From Zygnema circumcarinatum (lineage: Eukaryota > Streptophyta > Zygnematophyceae > Zygnematales > Zygnemataceae), in assembly GCA_037447605.1 (NCBI GenBank), contig CM074804.1, forward strand, positions 4,389,911-4,453,910: DNA of 64,000 nt. Reading direction: 5' to 3'. A program made the translations under genes and the position numbers. The notes beneath the pieces were generated by a model that saw only the letters and a program-made list of their open reading frames with translations, was not told the origin of the DNA and made no database searches. Positions within the stretch are counted from its first letter, which is position 1; each line of letters opens with the position of its first letter. Shown here piece after piece: positions 35,403 through 45,893 of the stretch.

Positions 35403-36420
35403 TCAAGTGGTTCTTAAAGGAGGCGAGACAAGGATCACTCCGTCCCCTCTCACGAACAAATACGGCACATTCCTCCGCGACGTCTGCCGCGAGTACAACA
35501 TGTAGAATGTGAAAGACTTTTAGTATTTTAGAAGGGATGAACGAGCATCTCCAACAAAGGGCAGTGTGAAGCGATCTCCGCTCTATTGGTGTTGAGAAAT
35601 GCACAATCTTGAAGCAAAATGGAGAGGCAGGAAGAAAAAAACATCGAAATGGAAATGTTGATGTGCTTGTAGGAGATGACAAAAAACGAACGGTTCAAGA
35701 AACGATATTTCAATCAGCCCTAGTCAGCCGTATCGGTCATTGTACGACAACCATTTTGTTCACTTCTATCACGTCGCAGAGTTTTGTGGCATCTCACCTT
35801 TACAATCTCTTCATATGTTTCGTCATCGATCTCCACAGACGTCACTACCTCCTCAACATCTCCTAAAATCATGTTCAAGTGTTGATCGTACGCCTGCATT
35901 TTGGCAATAAATCAGATGTCGGGCCATTGCTCCTGAGTAAATCAGTTCAACAAAGAGACTCCTTTCTCAGTCGGAAACTTTTCAGTTGCAAGAAAGTAAG
36001 AGAATGTAGGGCTACAACTAAAATAACCACAGTGCAGAAGCCCAGAGCGAGATAACTGGCCAACCTCTTCCAACAGAAGTGATCTCCCGCTATAGCCGTT
36101 CTGTATTGAACAATTCAGCAATATATCCAGGGTCTAAGAATCCTAGAGATGCATTAAACGAGCTTAAAGCGTAGAAGGAAACGTGATAGCAGAGGAAATT
36201 CAGAGTCCTAAAACAAGTAGTCTACGCTCAGCCAACGAACAGTTTACGCTGAGTAATAACCAACTGACATAGACATCAGTAGGAAACGGAAACAAAAAAC
36301 ACTCACGTGAAGCTTCCCGCGAAGCTCTCTATCTCCCCGCAGCTTGACGTAGATACGTTCGTCTAAACTGAGTCGAATAAGATCTAGAGGCTCCTTCACC
36401 GTGCTGTCATCCTCCGCCAT
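35403..36420 (-). CDS. LSM3: U6 snRNA-associated Sm-like protein LSm3
   Basis: LSm3 is a shared subunit of the nuclear LSm2-8 ring, which binds the U6 snRNA 3' end, and the cytoplasmic LSm1-7 decapping ring. Three exons join in phase: 36307-36420, 35798-35893 and 35403-35483. They total 291 nt, or 96 aa, the usual size. The N-terminus ([20 protein letters not shown]) leads into Sm motif 1 ([20 protein letters not shown], then [15 protein letters not shown]). After an acidic insert ([12 protein letters not shown]), Sm motif 2 is [16 protein letters not shown]. Both motifs are complete, with the RGDG turn intact. The ATG at 36420 is chosen because it gives the canonical MAEDD start. The gene is head-to-head with the FIE-like gene (652 bp apart). 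Looks functional. Confidence 0.96.
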
Positions 36421-37072
36421 GGCTACCACTGCAGACAGGCAAAGAAAGTGAATTTGAAAAGACTCCCTTCCTCCCTTCCCTCCCTTCTCCTGAAGACGCC
36501 CTTCCTGCTCCGACTGTGAAAATACTTACAAACGCAAACTGCCAAAACACTTAATCCACTTCAAAAATAAACCTGCGATCTGGAATGCTCTATGTTACGG
36601 CCTTGTGAGTTGTGCTTGGTTCGCTGATACCCTGCTTTTCTCTACACCATAAACATTTAGGGTTAGTCCGCCCTCGGCTCCTGCCACTCTGAAGACTCCT
36701 GGCTGCCGTCGAGGGACCCCAAAAAAACCCTAACGCAGTTCCATGTAGCCGTTCGAAAATGACACGATATGCCGCGTTGCTGCGCCGTTCAACGATGCAA
36801 TTGCCACGCGTCTCAGTTCAGTCACAGTCCAGTTAAAACTGAACTGCGAGGCAGCATTCGGCACAGCGTCGTACCTGACGAGTCATGGAAACGTGCTGCT
36901 GCTGCTGCTTTGTTTGCTCTCAACCTACATGCAAAGCACGCTGTCGACTGGCAATTTTGTGAAGTTTGGAGAAAATATAAGTAAGTGCGCTATTGTAGAC
37001 AGATAGATAGACAGAAAATTTCTATCAGGTTGCAAGAGTGTGAAGGATCTTGTCAAGTGAACGGGCCTGAAG
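36421..37072. promoter_or_regulatory. Divergent promoter between LSM3 and FIE
   Basis: This 652-bp head-to-head interval carries telo-box motifs in both orientations (reverse AACCCTAA at 36657-36664 and AAACCCTAA at 36725-36733), plus a CCCTT-rich tract at 36465-36490 on the LSM3 side. Confidence 0.6.
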
Positions 37073-40000
37073 ATGGCAGAGAAGCCTGTTGGAGCGAGAA
37101 GGAAATCGCGGGAGTACAGAGTCACGTACCGCATGCAGGATGGTCGCAATGCAGTCTATGGCGGCGCCTTTAACCTCATCGATATCAGATATAAGGACAT
37201 GTTCGCATCAGTCACTTCAAACAGGGTGAAGTGATGTGCTCTCAGCGTGCTGCATGTTTCATGAGTCAGAAATTTGCTCTGCCATGTGGCAAGCATGTTC
37301 TGGTTGAAGAAGCATTTCTATACTTTCAGGAGTCAGTTGAATCATCAGCTTTCGAAGTGTCTTGTAAACGGACGGCACCATTTGTTTAGAGTTGCCTCTA
37401 TTAGGCTCCATCCTACGTGACTTTAAGTTTGAGAAGTTTGATGTAACTTGCTCTGTCTACATGTTCGTGCTGCCGTGTTGGTTTTCCGTTAAAGCTCCAT
37501 TGACTTCACGCAACTGAAGCAAGCCATGTTGCAATTAATTGTTAAACTCAACCTATGTGTTTGCAGTTGGATGGGAAAGAGAAGTTTTGCTTTGATTTCT
37601 TAGCCGATTTCCGTGTCATTTATTATATTGGCTCACAATAAGAAACTTTTGTTGTTATCTCAGGTGACGGTTTATAGATGTACACCGGATGGACCTGTCA
37701 ACCTCATGCAAGTCTATGTAGATGAGCGAGTATTTTCTATACCTCGAACTATTTTTTTTGTCGTTCTTGCCAATTTCAATATCTAGCTTCATTCTCTCAC
37801 TGCAATGTGTGTATTCTTGTAATATTGGCCATAAGACCAATAGAAATTCAGCCAACACTTCGTCCTTGCTTACGAGAGCCTTGATACATGATCAGATTAC
37901 CGAAGTAGCCAGCCAGAGCAAAAAAATCTATAATGATGTCCGATCATATCGCTTCTCTTCTAGGCGATGTAATTATAAAGTCCAGAGTGTGTCGTGGTAT
38001 GACGCAAATTGCGCAATAGAACAATGGTAAAAAATTGAAAACGGTGTTTTGGATGAGCTTCGCTAATCCTGTTTTTGTAGCGCCAGCAATGCTGTTGCAG
38101 GCAGATTCGATTCAGATGAACTCGTGGTCATGGAATGACTGACGCCATGCTGTTGTTCACCTGAGAAAAGTTCACATCATTACGTCTCGATTGGCATGTG
38201 AGAAGGGATGGCACTAACGTCCTGCATAACGTCAGGACTGGCATTGGTGCAGAAAGAGGAGACCTTCTACACAGTGAGTTGGATGCGTCACACCAGCACA
38301 GGCCATCCCCTTCTTGCTGCAAGTGGAACTTTTGGGGTTATTCGCATAATTGACTGCTTCACACGGTCTCTCATACATGTATGAAAGCAGAAGCTTTGTC
38401 ATCCAATCTGCACTTACGAAATTTGCAATCGATCTCTCTTATCTGTCCATTTCCCGAGTCTTTAATGACGTAGATGGTCCTTCGTTCTGGAATCTATACT
38501 GGAGGTGTTGCATAAAGGCTTCTCCCCACCCGCACTCTTCTTTCAATATTTTACCATTTTCTTGCCCAATAAGCATGCGAGCGATTATTGCTTTATAAAT
38601 TAAAAAAACTGGAACAAGTACTCTGCGACAATCCGTTCATTCCCTTATGTTGCGTCTGCTCTTGTTCTGCAGACATTCACCGGCCATGGAAGTTCTGTCA
38701 ATGAATTGCGGTGTCAGCCCCTAATGCCTTGCCTTCTGTTGTCCGCAAGTAAGGTGTGCCAACTCTCTCTCTCTCACACGCACACACCCACTCACGCACT
38801 CTCTTTCTTTCCCCCCCGTCTCCCCCCCCCTCTCTCTCTCTCTGTCTCCCTCCCCCCCTCTTTCGCAGTCTTTCGCCTCTCACCTCCTCTCTCCACTTTT
38901 TTATCCCTCCCGCTCTCATTTCACTGACTTCCTCTCATTGTCGCTCTGACAATGAATAGACCTTCAACAGCAAAGCTTCAAGTGAGGTTGCTTTGAAAGC
39001 GTGTATGGAGTCTTGAATGTGTAGCCAATTTTTGTGAGAGAAGTGAAATTAAGAAGGGCCTATGGGCCAGCATGTGACACTTTGAGTCCTTTCAAGGAAT
39101 GAGCTACCACATATGTACGAAAGCTTATTACTCGCTTAAATGCACTTCAGCGAGTCTTTTATTGTTCTGACATTTCCAACCTCATAACGATAGCTGATGT
39201 CGATAGGTTTTGGTAATGTTTTTCTGTATGGAGCATGCAATCCAGGATGAATCCGTACGCCTTTGGAATACAGATACAAACGTTTGTGTGCTTATTTTGG
39301 CGGGATCTTTGGGGCATCGAAACGAAGTTCTAAGTGTGGTATGCTGCAGCCTTTTGTGGAATTGTCAACTAAGCTCGATTTTTACAGTATGGTTTAAATA
39401 TGTGATGTTTGGAGCTATTGAATCGAGAAGAAACAGGAGACGTTGAAATCATACAGCAGACAGACGAAAAGGAAGAAATAGAGGTCATATCAATGTGTCG
39501 ATTTCACAACAAGAACAACGTGGGCAAGTCACATTTGACTGATAATGGCACATTGTGCCTTTGCCTCGTCGATTTCCGTAATCGAGAGCAAGTAAGTGGC
39601 CTTTTTGGATACCGTAATTGCGTGTGTGTGGTGAGACATGTTATGTTTTGAATGCTTGTTTCTCTTATTGCAGGACTTCCATCCCAATGACATGACAAAA
39701 CTTGTGTCGTGTGGAATGGACGCCACCGTTCGCATTTGGTGCATCAAAGGTTAATTTCCCTGCCATGGTCAGAGAGGGTCACAAGTATCAAGTTAGGAAA
39801 GAACATAAAGTATCCAGAAGTGATGAAAGCCAGAGATCAGGTGCTCTTCGTTTTTCTCATTCACTTGTACATAGCGAAAAAAAAAATATGAGGGGAGGAA
39901 GTAGTGCAATCCTCGTGATGGCTGACTTTTTTTTCATGAGGCTGTAGACTTTTGGCACGTTGTGGAAAATTCGCACAAATGGACAGACCTTCCTTCAAGG

Positions 40001-42493
40001 TTTCCCACCAGTTTTGTTAAGTATCCGGTGGGTGCCACTCTCACATACTCCACCCCCTCCCCTCCTCCCCCTTCATTGAGCGCGATACGTCTTACTTTGG
40101 GATGAGCTCCGTTGCGATACTTCATAGTACACTTCCTAAACAGAAGGTAGAGATTATAGAGATCATGGCAAATCTTCATCCACTGCATGCACATTAGAAG
40201 GGGCTCACGAAGATACTACACTCGAACTCGTAAAAGGTGTGGGAATGCAGCTTTTTGTGGCCTGTGACGTGCATACAAACTATGTCGACTGTGTCCGCTG
40301 GAATGGAAACTTCATCTTCTCAAAGGTAAGGCACTGCATAGAATTCTTTGGGACTGTACCTGGCATTTCCTTTTTTGGCACTGTTCAACGGCTGCTTTAT
40401 TGGCTCTCGTGATAATCTTAATGAAGGTTTCTTCGAGGAAAGGCTGATCCAAGCGAGGGTAACAAATTGCAACAACCTTTGATTCGTATGGGGGACTCAG
40501 AGTGTTGATAATGAGGTTAAACTGTGGAAGTGGACTCTCAAGCTGGAAGAAGGCCCTGCTGAGGTCAGCCATTTCTGCTCTACCGCAGATGAACTAGAAG
40601 CGAAAAACTGTTGCCCCTTCCTCTTCTTTCTCACTTTTTCTCTCAGTTTGTCTCTTTCCCTGCCACTTCCTTTCTGTCTCTCTCTCTCAATCATTGTCTC
40701 CTTTTGGTTGTAGATGATTTTTTGACAGATGAACAGATGGACAGATTGTTCTACTTACAATTCTATTGGATGCTGAAGTATCTTCTGGTCTTTGGGATTT
40801 TTCTCGCATTGCGCATTATGAATGGGTTTCTGCCTAAACGTAATGACACATAGCCTGAAAAGCATATTCCGTGTGGGAGACTGCAGGGGACAGTAGAAGT
40901 TCTTCAGAAATTTCCGGTTCCGGAATGTGATATTTGGTTCATCAGGTTCTCCCTCAACTTCAGTGGAAGTACACTCGCCATAGGTAAATTCTCTCTTCCC
41001 TTCCCAGGATCAGAAGTATGTGTAGAACAGTCCTCAATGTGAATGGTCTACTTGGAAAAATCGTGATCATGGTGGAGTGTAATAGGTAGCTCTGTTTTCC
41101 TTTTGTCTAATTTCATTACAAGCTACTCCCTCTTCATTACTGTGGGAACAGAATGAGTTGATGTACATAGAGCCTAGATGACGAACCATTTTGTTTTGTA
41201 TCGTCGTTTCATGATTGTAATTCAGTTCCTCGTCCTGAGTTGAGCTGATGTGTTTCGGCATTTTGGACCTCCTTGGCTCTGAAAGAATGTTCAAAACTAA
41301 TGCGAGAGGGGTTCAGCGAAGCAGGGAATCGGGAGGGCAAGGTGTTCGTCTACGATGTAGGAAGCTCACCAGTCCAACCTCCTGCAAAGTACGCATCAAT
41401 TTTCGCCACATTTTCTGGAAAACAATTAGTCCAAAGAAAAGTTAATTTCCTGAAGATAACCTTGCCTGGAGTAGCTAGATGGTTGCGCCACGCTAGAAAC
41501 TTCTACTAGACTGTGGATGACTTGAAGGGTGTTGGATGACAAGTAACAATGCATGAGTACTAAAAAAAAGGAATTACTGGGTATAAAGTCTTTAATTGCA
41601 TTCGTGTTGACGTGTTAGAGAATGCTTTTTTTTCCTGATTTTTTTCTCCCTTCAAGTTTAGATCTGAAAGTTGAAGTGATGAAAACTGAAGGCAATGTAC
41701 TGATTGAGTGTGCACCATACCCTCCTTGACCTGTGCAGACTTGCTCACCAGAAGTGTAAGGGCGTTGTTCGGCAAACCGCGATTTCGTATGATGGCAGGT
41801 GATGCACACTTTCAGAGAGCATGCTGTGTGGGCACGTCAAAGCTCACACGTCACGCCCTCACTTCATGCGTGAGGTCTTGCCTGGGCGAGAGTCTGGCAT
41901 GGCATGTTTAAGTGGAAGCGCTTGCAATCCCACCTCCCTCTTTTCTCAACACTCTCCCTTTTACGCGCTCCTCGTCCTTTATTCTATTCCCTCCACGCCC
42001 TCTCTCCTTCCTCCTCACTACGTCCTTATCCTCTGTCATCCCTTCCACTTCCGTTACTCCCGCGTCCTCCCTCCTCTCTCGTCCCTTTGCGCCTTCTCCG
42101 TTACGTCCCCCACTGCCCCTCAACCCGCACACTGTCATTCCCTCTCGGCCTCCTCTCTTCGCACCGCATCCTTTCCCCATCTCTTCATCCTCCCGCCTCC
42201 ATCCCTCTCCCATTTAGGCCCACCCTCCTTCATTTCTCTCCCCTTCACACCCTTACTCATCTTGCCTCCATCCTCACTCTCGTGCACATCCCTCCACTCC
42301 CTCTTTCCCACCTAACAGCAAAACAACTCCGTAAGCGTATCACTGGAACATGTACTGATTTCTTTTTCCTTCGCCTATCTGGTGTCGTACTGAATCATTC
42401 TTGTTTCGTTATGTCTACAGCATCTTATGTTGTTGTGAAGACGGCCAGATATGGCGCTGGGATGCACAAAGCGGGCCAACTGAAGGAACCTGA
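37073..42493 (+). CDS. FIE: Polycomb WD40 protein FIE (EED/ESC family)
   Basis: FIE/EED is the WD40 core subunit of Polycomb repressive complex 2, which methylates H3K27 in the nucleus. Thirteen exons join in phase: 37073-37225, 37664-37729, 38253-38378, 38673-38753, 39246-39338, 39674-39749, 39948-40027, 40251-40325, 40501-40563, 40887-40983, 41325-41388, 41739-41798 and 42421-42493. They total 1107 nt, or 368 aa, almost the length of Arabidopsis FIE. Diagnostic segments are EETFYTVSWMRHTS, LLAASGTFGVIRIIDC, FTGHGSSVNELRCQPL, DESVRLWNTDTNVCVL, DFHPNDMTKLVSCGMDATVR, HTNYVDCVRWNGNFIFSK, VDNEVKLWKW, VPECDIWFIRFSLNF, GNREGKVFVYDV and EDGQIWRWDA. Seven repeats are expected and all appear present. 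Several introns hold pyrimidine-rich tracts (38760-38920 and 41930-42310). No break was found. Confidence 0.96.
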
Positions 42494-44070
42494 TGATAAA
42501 AGTTTTGTCAAGAACATTGAAACCCTTTCCATGTATCTAGTAGCTCTCCTAGATGCTTCCGAGCATTCCAACGGAACTGTAAGCTGGTTTGTGTAAAAAG
42601 ATGTGTCGGGTTGCGTTCCCATTGTGTAAACAGGGTTTATGTAATTGCATTCCCGTTGGAGATATTTTTTGCCCCCGACTTAGGGGGGCTTGCCGTAGGA
42701 GTGCAAACCCGAAAAACCCTCATGCACCACGATTGTTGTGATCGAATGACAGAAAAACAAAAGTAACCCTCCATCAAAAACATGTTGTTGTGCAAACTGA
42801 ACGCTTTTGTCAGAGAACAGTTCAACATATCCAGAAAAGGACGAATTCGAAAGGCTAAAAACAATTAATTAGTTTCGCCGCCAGACATTTAAGTTGCCTC
42901 TAAGGTGCAGCAGAACCTCAAAAGCCTCAGAGCGTGAAGACGCTGACACATCATGACAGCATGCCGGCGTTTATCAATGTTCAGTGTTCTGAATTTGCAG
43001 CTAATTTGCTTTAGGCCTCTTTGAAAGAGCTGGACATCTTATTGATCCCCTCCAGACGGGTCGTCGCACGTCACCATGCACTTACCCGGATATACCAATG
43101 AGCAGGCTGTTCCTGTATTCGCTGCAATTGGAACTCTGCACGATGCCTTCAGCAAACTTGGCACACACCCGGCTCATTGAACTGTGCGACATCGCATGTC
43201 GCACTATGGGCCGTTCTCCCCCATCCCTCCCCCTCTCTCTCTATCAGGCAGGCAGGCAGTACCGGTAAGGGAAGAACTCTACGGTACAAGGGCTCGTTTG
43301 GGAAATAGGCCATATCACTATCTAGGAGCTCTTTATGACACTTAAACTGGCATCAATAAAACAAGGAGTTGATGGTGAGGTCTGTCTATACTCCTACATT
43401 TCCAGGTGAGCGGCGAGAAGGATATGGTTCCCATTGTGTCCTTTACATGTTAGAAAATCCAAAAATTAGTTGAATGTTGACTAGACAGAATTGTATTGGT
43501 TGAATGTTGACTAGACAAAATTGCTTTGTCAAAACAAAATCATTTGACAAAAAAATCCTCTTTCGATCATTCCTCTCCCCTCTCCCGTCCCCTTCCCCTC
43601 CTCCATAACTCTCCTCCCCCGTCCTTTCACTTCTCCCTACTCCCCTCCCCGCCCTTGTTCACTGCTCTTTTATCTCTTCTCTTCTCTGCTCCCGGGTTTT
43701 CTACCTTTGCTTCTCTGCCCAAATGCATTTTGACGATTCAGCACAACGAGACACCACAACTGCCAGTGACCAGAACCAGCGCGCACGGCATTATTGATGG
43801 CCGTTCAGCACCTGTATGTACAGTGTGCACAGGGCTCTTTCACATGTCCGACCAAGACAATCAATACATATCAAAAGGGGGCCTATCTTTTTCTTTCCGG
43901 ATCTCAGGTGATAACGAGAACTGCGCGTTGATCTCCACTAAACTCCATTGCTAGTTAACTAGAATGCATCGAACCCGAAATCCTGAACCTAAAGGCGAAA
44001 CCCTAAACCTTATTAAAAGCTAACCACTCACTTGCTCCCACTCTCCCTCCACGCCCACAAAACCTCCCCA
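42494..44070. other. Intergenic DNA between convergent FIE and ISY1 genes
   Basis: This 1.6 kb should hold both 3' UTRs. It contains a pyrimidine-rich tract (43560-43700), CAGG repeats near 43245-43257 and a telo-box-like AAACCCTAAAC near 44000. A short open frame at 43074 is not convincing. No gene was recognised. Confidence 0.5.
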
Positions 44071-45009
44071 TCACCTCTTGATATTCAAAAGCTCCTTTGC
44101 TTCCTTCTCTTCCGCGACCAACGCTTCACTCGCATACTTACTAAGGAGCTCTTGCTTCTTCTTCTTCAACACCATAGCCTCAATCTCCTTCTCGTCAGGC
44201 AACGGCACGTGTGCCACAAACTCCCGAATTCCACTACCATCCTCTCGTCTCCCTTCCCCGCTCTCTCCGCCCTTCCTCTCCGAGTCCTCTTGTCCCACAT
44301 CGTCCTCCATTTCGTCATGAAATATCGCTGCCGCCGTCTCCGCAGCCGCGGCTTCCCCACTCTTCACACTCCGCTTCGCCTCCGCCTTAATGGCTTGAAG
44401 CCTCTTCCACTCCCTCACCTCCTTCTCTCTAGCCACCTTCTCCGCCTGCTTCTCTAACCTCTCCAAAACCCCGTCTTCGTCATCTCTATAACCGTAGTAA
44501 TCCGCATCAATTCGTTTATACATTTCGTACCGATTCCGCTTCTTTTTCGGAGGAAGAGGCACCTCAAAGAGTTCCTTCACTCCAGGAAGCTGCTTAGCTG
44601 CTCCAAAATATCTGTATCCTAATCCTTTCCCGGTGGCAGCTGCCGCCACATCATCACTTGCTGCATCTTTTCCAGCCACTTCCCCCCCTATTTGCGGGCC
44701 TGATTTCAGATAATTTGGGCCTCCCAACTCCACTATTCTCACCTCCCAGTGCCCCTTTTCTCGGATAAGCTTGTTAATTTCATCGTTAAGGTCCCTGAGG
44801 CGGTGCTCTCCCAGCCCCGGATTCTGAATCTCCATCACCTTTCTTCCAATTTCTCGGAGAATCTGCTGTCGCCACTTGTCAGCTTCTGCGAGATCACGGC
44901 ATTCTGAAGCAATGAAGGGCCTCCGCTCCTTCGGTTTCTTCTCCTCATCTCGCTTCGCCGCAAGGAAGCGGCTCAGCATAGAATTCGCCTTCTCCTCATT
45001 GCGGGCCAT
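44071..45009 (-). CDS. ISY1: Pre-mRNA splicing factor ISY1
   Basis: ISY1 joins the Prp19-associated catalytic spliceosome and helps first-step fidelity in the nucleus. It is a single uninterrupted frame of 313 codons (312 aa) from ATG at 45009, the normal family length. Key N-terminal segments are MARNEEKANSMLSRFLAAKR, RRPFIASECRDLAEADKWRQ, ILREIGRKVMEIQNPGLGEH and RLRDLNDEINKLIREKGHWE, followed by IVELGGPNY. The middle has RYFGAAKQLPGVKELFE and YEMYKRIDADYYGYRDDEDG, and the C-terminus is a charged, Lys/Glu-rich helix. No intron is seen, in contrast to most genes in this window, which may reflect old retroposition or intron loss. Head-to-head with the CW14-like gene. Confidence 0.96.
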   Translation of the reverse strand: MARNEEKANSMLSRFLAAKRDEEKKPKERRPFIASECRDLAEADKWRQQILREIGRKVMEIQNPGLGEHRLRDLNDEINKLIREKGHWEVRIVELGGPNYLKSGPQIGGEVAGKDAASDDVAAAATGKGLGYRYFGAAKQLPGVKELFEVPLPPKKKRNRYEMYKRIDADYYGYRDDEDGVLERLEKQAEKVAREKEVREWKRLQAIKAEAKRSVKSGEAAAAETAAAIFHDEMEDDVGQEDSERKGGESGEGRREDGSGIREFVAHVPLPDEKEIEAMVLKKKKQELLSKYASEALVAEEKEAKELLNIKR

Positions 45010-45893
45010 GGCTCTCCCTCTGCCTCTCCCTCCTCCTCTGCCCTTTTTACCTTCTCCTTCGTCCTCTGTTTTTTTCTCTTTCTCTCTCTGTCTCCACCCT
45101 CTCAAACTCTCAGCCTCCTCGCCCTCACCCTATTCTCCTCTGTCCTCCCCTCCTCCCCTCCTCCCCTCCTCCCCTCCGCCCTCCCTCCTGCTAGAAGGCA
45201 AACCCTAACACCTGCAAAAACCGAATGTTGGACGGAGACGGAGATAGAGACGGAGAGGGCTGACCGTGCCGTACCGTGTTCGTACGTTTCGTACATAATG
45301 TATTTTCCAGTTTATGTTGACCTTCACATTCCATGTTACAAATAGACGACGTCATATAACCAAACACGGAGGCCATCACCAGTTAGTCGAAGCGCCAACA
45401 ATTCTCGGCTTACAATTAGTCAGAACCTGACTAATTCATATATGGTAAATTCTCAATTTCAAAATTAAATATTCATGTCATCGCGCGCGCTGGTTTGGTC
45501 CGCTCGTTCTTCTTCACCTTTTTCCTTTTTGAAAAAAATAAAAAATCAAAATATAAACCTTTCACCGTACAAATTGAGAGAAGCCATCCGTACGGATGCT
45601 ACTGTACAGTACAGTACTGTACTGTACTGTAATTCATCGCTGTACGCCGTCCGTACGGTCATGACAATACATGCGTACGGCGGAACGGTCGGCCCGGGCG
45701 GCTTTCTTGCCGCGCTCCTCCCTCTCCCTCCCTCGCTCTCGACTCTTCCCCCCTCCCTCTCCCTCTCTCCCTCACTCCCTCCTCCCCCGCCGTGGAAGGG
45801 CGAGGGAGGGAGCGCGCAGGGGCAGGGAGGGCTCCGGCCGAGGGTGAAGTTCCCACGGCTGTCCTGGAGCCTGCTGCTGTCGCGAGCGCGGCC
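45010..45893. promoter_or_regulatory. Divergent promoter between ISY1 and the CW14-like gene
   Basis: This 884-bp interval contains a telo-box AAACCCTAA (45200-45208), two GTACG clusters (45267-45297 and 45587-45680), the second with a self-complementary ACTGTACAGTACAGTACTGT run, and a pyrimidine-rich tract (45715-45785) before the coding start. Confidence 0.6.

Noticed and set aside
35287-35505. 72-codon plus-strand frame over the last LSM3 exon
   Set aside because: It is the antisense shadow of the real LSM3 exon, which encodes the conserved [11 protein letters not shown] motif.
37975-38030. Stretch reading YKVQSVSWYDANC in a FIE intron, resembling the WD40 strand FYTVSW
   Set aside because: The true exon (38253-38378, EETFYTVSW) splices in phase to the preceding exon. 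Including this stretch breaks the frame or adds an early stop.
42651-42740. Possible tRNA-like or structured RNA in the FIE 3' flank
   Set aside because: No tRNA arm consensus (A/B boxes, T-loop) could be placed.
43074-43181. Short plus-strand frame beginning MHLPGYTNEQAVPVF
   Set aside because: Only about 35 codons, no splice or family support, and lies between convergent gene ends.
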